DNA from: Deltaproteobacteria bacterium | Lineage (GTDB): Bacteria; Desulfobacterota_E; Deferrimicrobia; Deferrimicrobiales; Deferrimicrobiaceae | Reading direction: 5' to 3' | DNA: 11,954 nucleotides | NCBI GenBank assembly: GCA_023489025.1 | Contig: JAMDCN010000021.1 | Coordinates: 1-11,954, forward strand | Shown: piece after piece, positions 6,262 through 11,954 of the stretch | Layout: each line of letters starts with the position of its first letter | Position numbering within the stretch: the first letter of the stretch is position 1 | Program-made: the position numbers and the translations under genes | Notes under the pieces: generated by a model | Told to the model about the DNA's origin: nothing | What the model saw: the letters and a program-made list of their open reading frames with translations, nothing else | The model's database searches: none

Positions 6262-6810
6262 ATGAACAAGACGGAAGTGGAAACGAACCGTAAATGGGCC
6301 CTCTCGCTGATGGTTTATTTTCTGGTCCTGTCATTGGAAGCGTGTGCCCGAGACGGCAGAGTTTCTTTCCCGTTTGATGCCCAGGTCTCCGATCTCGAGG
6401 GGAGGGTGTTGAAACTGGAGACCCTCCGCGGCCGCCCCTTCGTGGCTGTAACGTACGTCCCCTCGATGCCCGATTGTCGTAAGCGGATCGAAAGGTTCGT
6501 CGCCTTGTCGGATTTCTTCAAGGAGGGGGATATCCGGTTTGTCGCGGTGGACATTCGTCCCTCGGAAGCGGAGATGTTTCCCGGGGCGTTTCCGGAATAC
6601 AAGGGAAGCGTCCGGTTTTACAAGGACCGCACCGGGACCGTTGCCCGCATCCTGAAAGTGGATCTTGTCCCTTCGACGTTCTTCGTTTCCTCCGGAGGGA
6701 AGATCATCGAAAGGATCGATTCACTCCGTTCATGGGATTCGGAGGATTTCCGGAACCGGGTAAATAAATTCATTAATAAGGTGAAGGTGCCGGAATGGGA
6801 AAGACGATGA
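6262..6810 (+). CDS. Sco/thioredoxin-fold lipoprotein with a single core cysteine
   Basis: A 182-residue exported protein. Residues 11-27 form a hydrophobic signal ending in a plausible lipobox (LEAC, Cys28), so it is probably anchored to a membrane facing the periplasm. Residues about 35-170 have the redoxin order of strands and helices seen in SCO1/SenC and peroxiredoxin-like proteins: VSDLEGRVLKLETLRGRPFVAVTYV, a helix after PDCRKRIERF, FVAVDIRPSE and the cis-proline segment VPSTFFV (Pro137). In Sco proteins the first helix begins with CxxxC; here it is S68-MPD-C72, so a redox disulfide cannot form within this motif. It may bind a ligand or sense rather than reduce. It has a good Shine-Dalgarno (AGGAAGGA, 6247-6254). 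It overlaps the regulator start by 4 nt, suggesting joint function. Confidence 0.7.
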   Translation: MNKTEVETNRKWALSLMVYFLVLSLEACARDGRVSFPFDAQVSDLEGRVLKLETLRGRPFVAVTYVPSMPDCRKRIERFVALSDFFKEGDIRFVAVDIRPSEAEMFPGAFPEYKGSVRFYKDRTGTVARILKVDLVPSTFFVSSGGKIIERIDSLRSWDSEDFRNRVNKFINKVKVPEWERR

Positions 6811-8177
6811 CGGGACGCATTCTCTTCATCGACGACGACAAGGCGGGCCGTGAGGTGGCTCTCTTCAACCTCCGCCGGGCCGGTTACGAGATTACGCCGG
6901 CTGGGGACGGGCAGGAGGGGCTCTCTTTTTTCTCTCCGGAGAAGTTCGACCTCGTCATCACGGACGTCAAGATGCCGGGGATCCCGGGGATCGAGGTCTT
7001 ACGGCGCATCAAGAAGCAGGCTCCCGAGATCCCGGTCCTCGTCATCACGGCCTTCGGCAACGTGGAGACGGCCGTCGAGGCGATGAAGAATGGCGCGTAC
7101 GACTTCATCGGGAAACCCTTCCAGCGGGACCAGCTTCTCCTCACGGTCGAAAGGGCCCTCGAACGCCGCCGACTGACCACAGAGGTGCGGGAACTTCGGA
7201 TCCGGGCCAGCGGCGTGGAGCGGGAGATCGTCGGGTCCTCCACCGCCATGAAGCGGCTGCTCGAGATTGCCGACAGGGTATCCAGGACCGACGCCGGCGT
7301 CCTCATCACCGGCGAGAGCGGCACAGGAAAAGAAGTGATCGCCCGGCGGATTCATGTCCACTCCCACAGGGCCGAAGGCCCCTTCGTGGCGGTGAATTGC
7401 GCCGCCATCCCGGGGGAGCTCCTGGAGTCCGAGCTCTTCGGCCACGCCAAGGGCGCCTTCACGGGGGCGGTCAAGGATCGGCTCGGCCGGTTTCGGCAGG
7501 CGCAGGGCGGTACGCTGTTTCTCGACGAAATCGGGGAGATCCCGCTCTCCCTACAGGCCAAACTCCTTCGGGCCCTCCAGGAGAAGGTGGTGGATGCGGT
7601 AGGCGGGGACGCGCCCATTCCTGTGGCTGTGCGGATCGTCGCCGCGACGAACAAGGACCTGCAGAGCCGGATCCGGGCAGGAAGTTTTCGGGAGGACCTC
7701 TACTATCGCCTCAACGTGGTCGAGGTCCACGTCCCCTCGTTGCGGGAACGGCCGGAAGACATTCCCGAACTTGTCTTGCACTTCATCGGGGAACTGGCGG
7801 AGGGCCGGGATCTCACGGTGCCGCCCCGCGTGATGGAGGAACTGAATCGCCGCCCTTGGCCCGGCAACGTCCGGGAACTGAAAAACGCGTGCGAGCGGAT
7901 GGTGATCCTCTGCCAAGGCAATGAAATTTCCCTGGAGGATCTCCCGGCTCCTTCCGACAGGTTGCGGCCGGCAAAAGCGCCGTTTTTCGGCAACGGCGGG
8001 GGTCTCCCGTCTCTTCCGCCGGAGGGGCTCTCACTGGTGGACCTGGAGAAGAAGGTGATCGAGAGCGTCTTGAGGATGAAGAACGGGAACATGACGCAGG
8101 CGGCCGCCTTCCTGCGCATCCCCAGACATGTCCTGATCTACCGGCTCGAAAAGTACGGGATCCGCCGCGAGACGTAA
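6807..8177 (+). CDS. NtrC-family sigma-54-dependent response regulator (orphan)
   Basis: The 456-residue protein has three domains. The receiver (1-120) carries the acidic cluster D9-D11, phosphoacceptor Asp53 (LVITDVKMPG), Thr81 and Lys103. The AAA+ domain (about 140-380) has Walker A GESGTGKE (169-176), the sigma-54-contacting GAFTGA loop (216-221), Walker B GGTLFLDE (234-241), REDLYYRLNV and WPGNVREL (351-358). The Fis-type helix-turn-helix is at about 427-449 (MTQAAAFLRIPRHVLIYRLEKY). All residues needed for phosphorylation, ATP hydrolysis and sigma-54 activation are present. The preferred ATG at 6807 forms an ATGA overlap with the upstream lipoprotein gene and has GGGAAAG before it; an ATG at 6795 would add four residues. 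No histidine kinase lies in the window. The same tandem palindrome plus sigma-54 promoter lies upstream of its own operon and of the next one, so autoregulation and control of the cytochrome operon are inferred. Confidence 0.95.
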   Translation: MTGRILFIDDDKAGREVALFNLRRAGYEITPAGDGQEGLSFFSPEKFDLVITDVKMPGIPGIEVLRRIKKQAPEIPVLVITAFGNVETAVEAMKNGAYDFIGKPFQRDQLLLTVERALERRRLTTEVRELRIRASGVEREIVGSSTAMKRLLEIADRVSRTDAGVLITGESGTGKEVIARRIHVHSHRAEGPFVAVNCAAIPGELLESELFGHAKGAFTGAVKDRLGRFRQAQGGTLFLDEIGEIPLSLQAKLLRALQEKVVDAVGGDAPIPVAVRIVAATNKDLQSRIRAGSFREDLYYRLNVVEVHVPSLRERPEDIPELVLHFIGELAEGRDLTVPPRVMEELNRRPWPGNVRELKNACERMVILCQGNEISLEDLPAPSDRLRPAKAPFFGNGGGLPSLPPEGLSLVDLEKKVIESVLRMKNGNMTQAAAFLRIPRHVLIYRLEKYGIRRET

Positions 8178-8215
8178 ATGGGGATTTCCGGACGTTCGAT
8201 TGTTTTAAAACTTGG

Positions 8216-8247
8216 AGAATAGTCTTTGCTGCCTTAAAGAATATTCT
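8216..8247. promoter_or_regulatory. Tandem palindromes, enhancer site 2 for the sigma-54 activator
   Basis: AGAATAGTCT (8216-8225) and the perfect palindrome AGAATATTCT (8238-8247, extending to AAGAATATTCTT at 8237-8248), 22 bp apart centre to centre. The first copy is identical to the one at 5900. The sites lie about 107 and 130 bp upstream of the start predicted from the promoter at 8324-8339, the same geometry as site 1. Confidence 0.62.
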
Positions 8248-8323
8248 TCATCCCTCCTTGATCGTCAGGCGTATCCAAAGCTTAACTATCCGAAATTACA
8301 GGTCAAATAGAAAGTTGTTGCGA

Positions 8324-8339
8324 TGGCATGCGTTGTGCT
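8324..8339 (+). promoter_or_regulatory. Sigma-54 promoter of the ferredoxin-porin-cytochrome operon
   Basis: TGGCAT-N5-GTGCT differs from consensus TGGCAC-N5-TTGCW at two positions and keeps the invariant GG (8325-8326) and GC (8337-8338) with 12-bp offset. Predicted start is near 8350. This excludes an ATG at 8323 as the start of the ferredoxin gene. A weaker alternative (GG 8268, GC 8280) fits poorly elsewhere. Confidence 0.55.
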
Positions 8340-8442
8340 GTGTTTTTCCGCCGAGAGGTTCGCAGGCGAAACGCGAAGGCGGACCCAACCGGGAATGCAC
8401 TCGCTTCGTCCCCGGAAGGCCAATTCGGCGCGGGGTGTCTGC

Positions 8443-9078
8443 ATGTCAGCGGTCAACGCACGAACCGATGCAACAAACGCGCATGTTGAAGAAGTCCCGC
8501 AGATCCTCATTGAAAAATGCGAAAGCATACTCGTCGGCGATGCCCGGCAATGCCTCGGTTGCAGGGCATGCGTCAAGGCTTGCAGAAAGGCGGGCGGATC
8601 CATGCTCGCGGGCCGCTGGCTTACGTGCGGCACCGTCAAGATAGCGCCCACCTGTCGCACCTGTGAACGTCCGAAGTGCCTCGTTGCCTGCAAGCGGAAC
8701 GCCATCCGAAAAGCGAACAGGCGGGTCCTCATCGACGAGAAAGCGTGCGTCAAGTGCGGACGGTGCGTCAAGGCGTGCCCCTTCGGGCTGATACACATGT
8801 TCGCAACGGGCGAGAGCGGGGCGAAATCCTCCTTCCCATGCGAACCGGGAAAGCCGGCTGCGGGGCGTCTTCCAAAAGAAATCTCAAAATGCGACCAGTG
8901 CGCCGATCGCGGATCTCCCGCGTGCGTCCACGAGTGTCCGACCGGAACGCTACGTTTTATTGATTATGAGAAGTTCCAACTACTGGTGGAAGCCCAGCGC
9001 GTGCGGATGCGGGAGACGACCGGCGGTCACGGACACCCTATCCCGAGCGGAGAGGTTGCCCTTTGCAGATTCCCATAA
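8443..9078 (+). CDS. Four-cluster [4Fe-4S] ferredoxin-type electron-transfer protein
   Basis: The 211-residue protein has 16 cysteines in the pattern of CooF/HycB/DmsB-type electron-transfer subunits: C37xxC40xxC43xxxC47, C71xxC74x4C79xxxC83, C102xxC105xxC108xxxC112P and C150xxC153x7C161xxxC165P, enough for four [4Fe-4S] clusters. There is no signal peptide, so it probably works in the cytoplasm or at its membrane face, passing electrons between a soluble donor and a membrane partner not seen here. I chose ATG 8443 (GGGG at 8432-8435 upstream) because the predicted transcript starts near 8350. ATG 8395 is possible; ATG 8323 would lie upstream of the transcript. The residues before 8443 lack family similarity. 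Cys26, Cys62, Cys133 and Cys208 are extra. First gene of the operon that continues with the barrel and cytochrome. Confidence 0.85.
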   Translation: MSAVNARTDATNAHVEEVPQILIEKCESILVGDARQCLGCRACVKACRKAGGSMLAGRWLTCGTVKIAPTCRTCERPKCLVACKRNAIRKANRRVLIDEKACVKCGRCVKACPFGLIHMFATGESGAKSSFPCEPGKPAAGRLPKEISKCDQCADRGSPACVHECPTGTLRFIDYEKFQLLVEAQRVRMRETTGGHGHPIPSGEVALCRFP

Positions 9079-9172
9079 GCGAGATCACTCCCGATCACGA
9101 TGTTTCCTTGCGGATGGACACGAATTCAGGGCCTGTCTTCGGCAACACAATATACTTGGACCTGGGCACGGG

Positions 9173-10480
9173 ATGTTGCCGGTACTGAGCGCACTATTGA
9201 TCGCCACGACTCTGAACAGCGCTGCCATTATTGATCCGGCCGCCCCCCGATTCGATACCAGGGGGTCGTTGACTTTGTCGCTGGACTCGTCGAAGGGGGT
9301 TTTCTCGGATCGTTCTTTTACGAGTATCGGTTCCTCCCTGTCGTACGAAGGTTCCGCGGGGATCGAGGGATTCGCTCTCAGGGGGCGGTGGCGTTACACT
9401 CCCGATCAGGATCTTGCCCGGAATATTCCCTCCTATTACTTCACCGACGCCTGGTACAGATGGAGCATCTCCCCGCGAGGCGACACTCTCACGGGGGGAA
9501 GACAGCGGCTTGCCGAGGCCGCGGGAGAGTTGTTCGACGGCGTCGCGGTCGATGTACGCCCGAGCGCAGGAGTCGTTTTGGGCGCCTTCTTGGGGTTCCG
9601 GCCGGACCCGTTCGATTTCCGGTTCCGGGAGGATGCGTGGTCGACGGGGGTTTATTCTTCCTGGGCGGGAACCGGAAGCCGGGCGTCTTTTTCCCGGCAA
9701 GCCCTCGTCTTCAATTCGCTCCATGGGAGCCCGGACCGGACCTTTTTGACATGGGACGCGGGGGGCTCCTTATCGGATACGGCCTTCTGGCGTCAATTCG
9801 TGATCCTGGACCTCGACTCCAAGGACCGCCCCTTCACCCTTACGAATTACTCCCTGCAGGCGGGAGGCCAGCCCGCGAGGGACCTCCGCGCCACATGGCA
9901 GGCCAACGTCTACCGCAACATCTTCTACAACGTGGGGTCGGCAGGCATTCCCACGGACACGTCGGCGCTCCACTCGACGTCCGTGACTCTCGCCTACACG
10001 TTCATAAGAAGCCTGATCAACACGGGTTCCGCGGCGTTCAGCCATCGGGATCTCGATCACCGGAAATCCTTCTCCTATTCGGACGCGGTGGATTTCCTCG
10101 ATCTGCTGGGAAGCGGGGTGAACGCAAACCTCACCTATTCCGGCGCCGACTACTACAACGCGTATCTGGACTCTTTTTCGGCGGCCCTTTCACGCCAGAT
10201 TGGGGGGCGCGCCCAGATGACGCTCTCTTCGAGTTACCAGAGAAATATCGCGGATACCTTCGGCGACAAGAGCAAGTCCACCTTTTGGTTGTCCTCCCTG
10301 GGAGGGAGCTACATCGTGAACGACAGATACGACGTCGCCTGCAATTTCCAGTACCAGGAGGCGCATCTGAACAACGGCCCGACCGAGGGTCTGGGCTTTA
10401 TCCGGGATCCCCAGCTTGTCGGGTCCTCCAGGCACGGAGCGGGATACAACCTGTTCCTTTCTCTACTGCGCAGATTTTAG
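9173..10480 (+). CDS. Outer-membrane beta-barrel protein (porin of a putative electron conduit)
   Basis: A 435-residue protein beginning with a short hydrophobic segment (MLPVLSALLIATTLNSA) that can serve as a signal peptide, though it lacks the usual basic start. The rest alternates polar and hydrophobic residues with many Tyr, Phe, Trp, Ser and Gly. It has repeated strand-turn patterns and ends in LFLSLLRRF, with the C-terminal Phe recognised by the barrel-assembly machinery. No haem or Cys motif is present. I cannot assign a named porin family. Setting between a ferredoxin and a multihaem cytochrome suggests the barrel of a porin-cytochrome complex that moves electrons across the outer membrane; a transport porin is the alternative. 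The start is uncertain: the frame is open upstream to 8960 but overlaps the ferredoxin gene, and the ribosome site before 9173 is weak. It ends 9 nt before the next gene. Confidence 0.7.
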   Translation: MLPVLSALLIATTLNSAAIIDPAAPRFDTRGSLTLSLDSSKGVFSDRSFTSIGSSLSYEGSAGIEGFALRGRWRYTPDQDLARNIPSYYFTDAWYRWSISPRGDTLTGGRQRLAEAAGELFDGVAVDVRPSAGVVLGAFLGFRPDPFDFRFREDAWSTGVYSSWAGTGSRASFSRQALVFNSLHGSPDRTFLTWDAGGSLSDTAFWRQFVILDLDSKDRPFTLTNYSLQAGGQPARDLRATWQANVYRNIFYNVGSAGIPTDTSALHSTSVTLAYTFIRSLINTGSAAFSHRDLDHRKSFSYSDAVDFLDLLGSGVNANLTYSGADYYNAYLDSFSAALSRQIGGRAQMTLSSSYQRNIADTFGDKSKSTFWLSSLGGSYIVNDRYDVACNFQYQEAHLNNGPTEGLGFIRDPQLVGSSRHGAGYNLFLSLLRRF

Positions 10481-10489
10481 GGAGGACGC

Positions 10490-11050
10490 ATGGAAAAACC
10501 GTACCGCGCAAGATATCTCAACCTGTGGGTTTTCCCTTTCCTGCTTCTCTTCGCCGCCAGCGCATTCGGCCGAAGCTACGTCGGAGGCGTGGCGTACACC
10601 CGCGACGGGCAGCGCATCGAGGTGCAGCAATTCCTCGATCCTCTGAAGAAAGACAATTTCATCATCGGCCAGTCGGAAAACAAACAGGTCAGAGTTCCTG
10701 TCGGGGAGCTCAAGGAGCTGAACCTCCTGACATCGGGGGTCAATTACATCTTCCAGCATTCGAAACTGGTCCAGGAGACCGGGACCGTTTCGCTGGTGTA
10801 CCGCGACGGCAGGGCCGCCATCCTGACGAACGCCTATTTCGAAAAGGGATCGCTTCTCTACGTCGTCTTGACGGCCAAAGGAAAACGAGAGGAAAGGAAG
10901 GCCCCTTTCAAGAGTCTGTTGAAAATACAGTTCGAAACAACCGTCGGCACCGTCCGGGTATGTCCTCTCGATAAGGCCGTGTTTCCTGATGATTTCGTCT
11001 TTTGCCCTTACCATGGCGTACCGCTCGTCTGGGGGTCTCCAAAACCATGA
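10490..11050 (+). CDS. Exported protein of unknown function with a C-terminal two-cysteine motif
   Basis: A 186-residue protein with a basic start (MEKPYRARYLN) and a hydrophobic stretch (about 11-25) ending near ASAFG, a likely cleaved signal peptide, placing it in the periplasm. The body is rich in short strands of the form IEVQQFLDPLKKDNFIIGQ and VRVPVGELKELNLL. Near the end, VCPLDKAVFPDDFVFCPYHG (157-176) has Cys158 and Cys172 in a context resembling half of a zinc-ribbon motif (CPxC...FCPxxGxPL), but the second cysteine of each pair is missing. Function is unknown. A strong ribosome site (GGGAGG) follows the barrel stop by a few bases, and its TGA overlaps the Shine-Dalgarno of the cytochrome gene, so it is translated with its neighbours. 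It may be an assembly or accessory factor of the barrel-cytochrome complex (inference). Confidence 0.7.
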   Translation: MEKPYRARYLNLWVFPFLLLFAASAFGRSYVGGVAYTRDGQRIEVQQFLDPLKKDNFIIGQSENKQVRVPVGELKELNLLTSGVNYIFQHSKLVQETGTVSLVYRDGRAAILTNAYFEKGSLLYVVLTAKGKREERKAPFKSLLKIQFETTVGTVRVCPLDKAVFPDDFVFCPYHGVPLVWGSPKP

Positions 11051-11060
11051 GGAGGAGCAA

Positions 11061-11939
11061 ATGACCCTTTTCCACCGGATCCTTGCGTCCCTGTTCATCT
11101 TCCTGGTCTCGGCGGTTCCCTCGCCGGTCCGTTCGGAAACCTTATCCCCCACCTCCCTGATCAGCCCCGGCCCGCTGACCGCGCTTCACGCGAAGTATGA
11201 CGATACCTGCCTGGCCTGTCATGAGCTGGGGAAAGGGGTGCCGGACCGGAAATGCCTGGATTGTCACAAGGAGATCGAGGAAAGGCGCCTTGCGAAAAAA
11301 GGGTTCCACGCGCAGGTGAAGGGGAAATGCTTCGAATGTCACACCGACCATAAAGGGAAAGGATATGACATCGTAAAAAGGGAGCAGCTGAAGCCGCCCG
11401 TCTTCGACCATCAAGCCACAGGATTCCCACGCGCAGGCAAACACGCCCAACTGGAGTGCCGGACCTGCCATACGACCAGAAGTTACCTGAAACTCCAGCC
11501 TGCTTGCGCTTCCTGTCACCAGGATCCCCACAACAAGGCTTTTAAAGACGCCCCCTGCACCGATTGTCACTCCTTCGAGGCGTGGAAGCCGCCTGTCGCT
11601 TTCCGTCACGAGAAGGCGAAGTTCCGGCTGGAGGGTCCGCACAAGGACGCTCCCTGCAGCGCCTGCCACGCGGCGGGGGTCTACCGGGGCCGCAAGCACG
11701 GCACGTGCGCCGAGTGCCACAAGGACCCGCACGACAAGCAGTTCGAGCCGACGGCCTGCTCGGAGTGCCACACCGTGAACGGGGAGTGGACTCCGGACGC
11801 CTTCCGTCACGAGAAGGCGAAGTTCCGGCGGGAGGGTCCGCACAAGGACGCGCCCTGCAGCGCCTGCCACGCGGCGGGGATCTACCGGGGCCGCAAGCAC
11901 GACACGTGCGCCGAGTGCCACAAGGAACCGCACGACAAG
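11061..11939 (+). CDS. Multihaem c-type cytochrome, at least 11 haems (3' truncated)
   Basis: ATG at 11061, preceded by GGAGGAG, opens a frame with no stop before the window end. Residues 1-25 are a signal peptide (MTLFHRILASLFIFLVSAVP...). Of 293 genuine residues, eleven CXXCH haem sites are present, beginning at Cys50, 65, 90, 133, 149, 166, 199, 216, 233, 266 and 283. Several extra histidines (for example the FRH and GPH repeats) can be distal ligands. From about residue 114 the protein consists of units of about 67 residues with three haems each: one diverged (114-179) and two nearly identical (180-246 and 247 onward). It would lie in the periplasm or on the cell surface as an electron wire paired with the barrel; no lipobox is seen. 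The minus-strand frame over this region is a shadow. Codons after 11939 are adapter sequence. Confidence 0.93.
11598..11939 (+). repeat. 201-bp tandem repeat in the cytochrome gene
   Basis: Segment 11598-11738 (141 bp) recurs at 11799-11939 with six mismatches by my count, a period of 201 bp (67 codons, three haem sites). The DNA is visibly GC-richer than the start of the gene. The contig ends within the second copy, so the true copy number is unknown. Confidence 0.9.
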
Positions 11940-11954
11940 AGATCGGAAGAGCGT
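11940..11954 (+). other. Sequencing-adapter remnant (not genomic)
   Basis: The last 15 bases read AGATCGGAAGAGCGT, the start of the common Illumina adapter. The first repeat copy continues after CACGACAAG with CAGTTCGAGCCG, whereas here the sequence switches abruptly to the adapter. It should be trimmed, and the five codons it would add to the cytochrome (RSEER) are artefactual. Confidence 0.92.

Larger units (their letters stand above)
8178..8442. other. Intergenic regulatory region upstream of the conduit operon
   Basis: About 265 bp, AT-richer at its start than the flanking genes. It contains the second tandem-palindrome enhancer site and the sigma-54 promoter, then a leader of about 93 nt. 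No rho-independent terminator is visible after the regulator gene, so some read-through is possible. No RNA gene was recognised. Confidence 0.55.

Noticed and set aside
6044..6265. Leader frame with one in-frame TGA at 6098-6100, read as possible selenocysteine
   Set aside because: Downstream residues are Arg/Gly-rich and not protein-like, and no selenocysteine insertion hairpin or selenoprotein family is evident.
6032..6334. Minus-strand 100-codon frame under the leader and start of the lipoprotein gene
   Set aside because: Starts inside another gene, has no ribosome site I can see and no recognised motif; it covers a leader with a good plus-strand sigma-54 promoter.
8178..8215. Terminator after the regulator gene
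   Set aside because: TTTTAAAA occurs but there is no GC-rich hairpin followed by a T run.
8323..8442. Upstream extension of the ferredoxin gene to ATG 8323
   Set aside because: The extension would begin before the predicted transcription start, overlaps the sigma-54 promoter and has no family similarity or signal peptide.
9162..9179. GGGCACGGGATGTTGC just upstream of the barrel start as a third sigma-54 promoter
   Set aside because: GG to GC offset is 13 bp instead of the strictly required 12, it overlaps the proposed start codon and no enhancer palindromes lie upstream.
9388..10974. Plus-strand 528-codon frame overlapping the barrel and exported-protein genes
   Set aside because: Arg/Gly/Pro-rich out-of-frame translation spanning two genes that have their own starts, signal peptides and a barrel C-terminal signature.
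11142..11933. Long minus-strand open frame opposite the cytochrome
   Set aside because: It is the antisense of a repetitive GC-rich CXXCH-coding region; the plus strand has 11 haem motifs, a signal peptide and a ribosome site, and the antisense product is an Arg/Val/Leu-rich repeat without family features.

Overview
The window reads as a GC-rich bacterial contig end. A compact assimilatory sulfur operon, an orphan sigma-54 enhancer-binding response regulator and an 11-haem cytochrome lying next to an outer-membrane barrel together suggest a metal- or sulfur-respiring lineage of the former Deltaproteobacteria (Desulfuromonadia/Geobacter-like). This placement is inferred from gene content, not from a marker gene.

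Layout. Positions 2-571 (+) are the C-terminal part of an ABC-F ATPase, cut by the left edge. Positions 731-1216 (+) are yajQ, possibly preceded by a coupled 32-codon ORF. Positions 5744 down to 1200 (-) form a five-gene sulfur operon: cysG-type sirohaem synthase, cysteine synthase, a small sirohaem sulfite reductase with two ferredoxin clusters, a TusA-like sulfur carrier and a trans-sulfuration PLP enzyme. Three of its four junctions are overlaps (26, 4 and 4 nt). Its promoter near 5839-5867 overlaps an ATACC/GGTAT dyad. CysG would supply sirohaem to the reductase, the reductase makes sulfide, the cysteine synthase fixes it, and the last enzyme links cysteine and methionine. Its 3' end overlaps that of yajQ convergently.

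Positions 5811-6261 form a regulatory intergenic region. It is followed by a two-gene operon (+): a Sco/thioredoxin-fold lipoprotein lacking one of the paired cysteines (6262-6810), ATGA-coupled to an NtrC-family response regulator (6807-8177) with intact phosphoacceptor, Walker and GAFTGA motifs. No histidine kinase is present. A second intergenic region (8178-8442) leads into a + strand operon: a cytoplasmic four-cluster ferredoxin-type protein (8443-9078), an outer-membrane beta-barrel (9173-10480), an exported two-cysteine protein (10490-11050) and a multihaem c-type cytochrome with at least 11 CXXCH sites (11061 to the contig end). This looks like a porin-cytochrome electron conduit with a dedicated ferredoxin.

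The main discovery is regulatory. Both intergenic regions carry the same architecture: two copies of a 10-bp palindrome (consensus AGAATANTCT) 20-22 bp apart, lying about 105-140 bp upstream of a correctly spaced sigma-54 promoter. The simplest reading is that the regulator encoded between them controls both its own operon and the ferredoxin/porin/cytochrome operon.

The last 15 bases (11940-11954) match the start of the Illumina sequencing adapter and are not genomic. The contig stops inside a nearly identical 201-bp tandem repeat of the cytochrome gene, so that gene is incomplete and its repeat number unknown.
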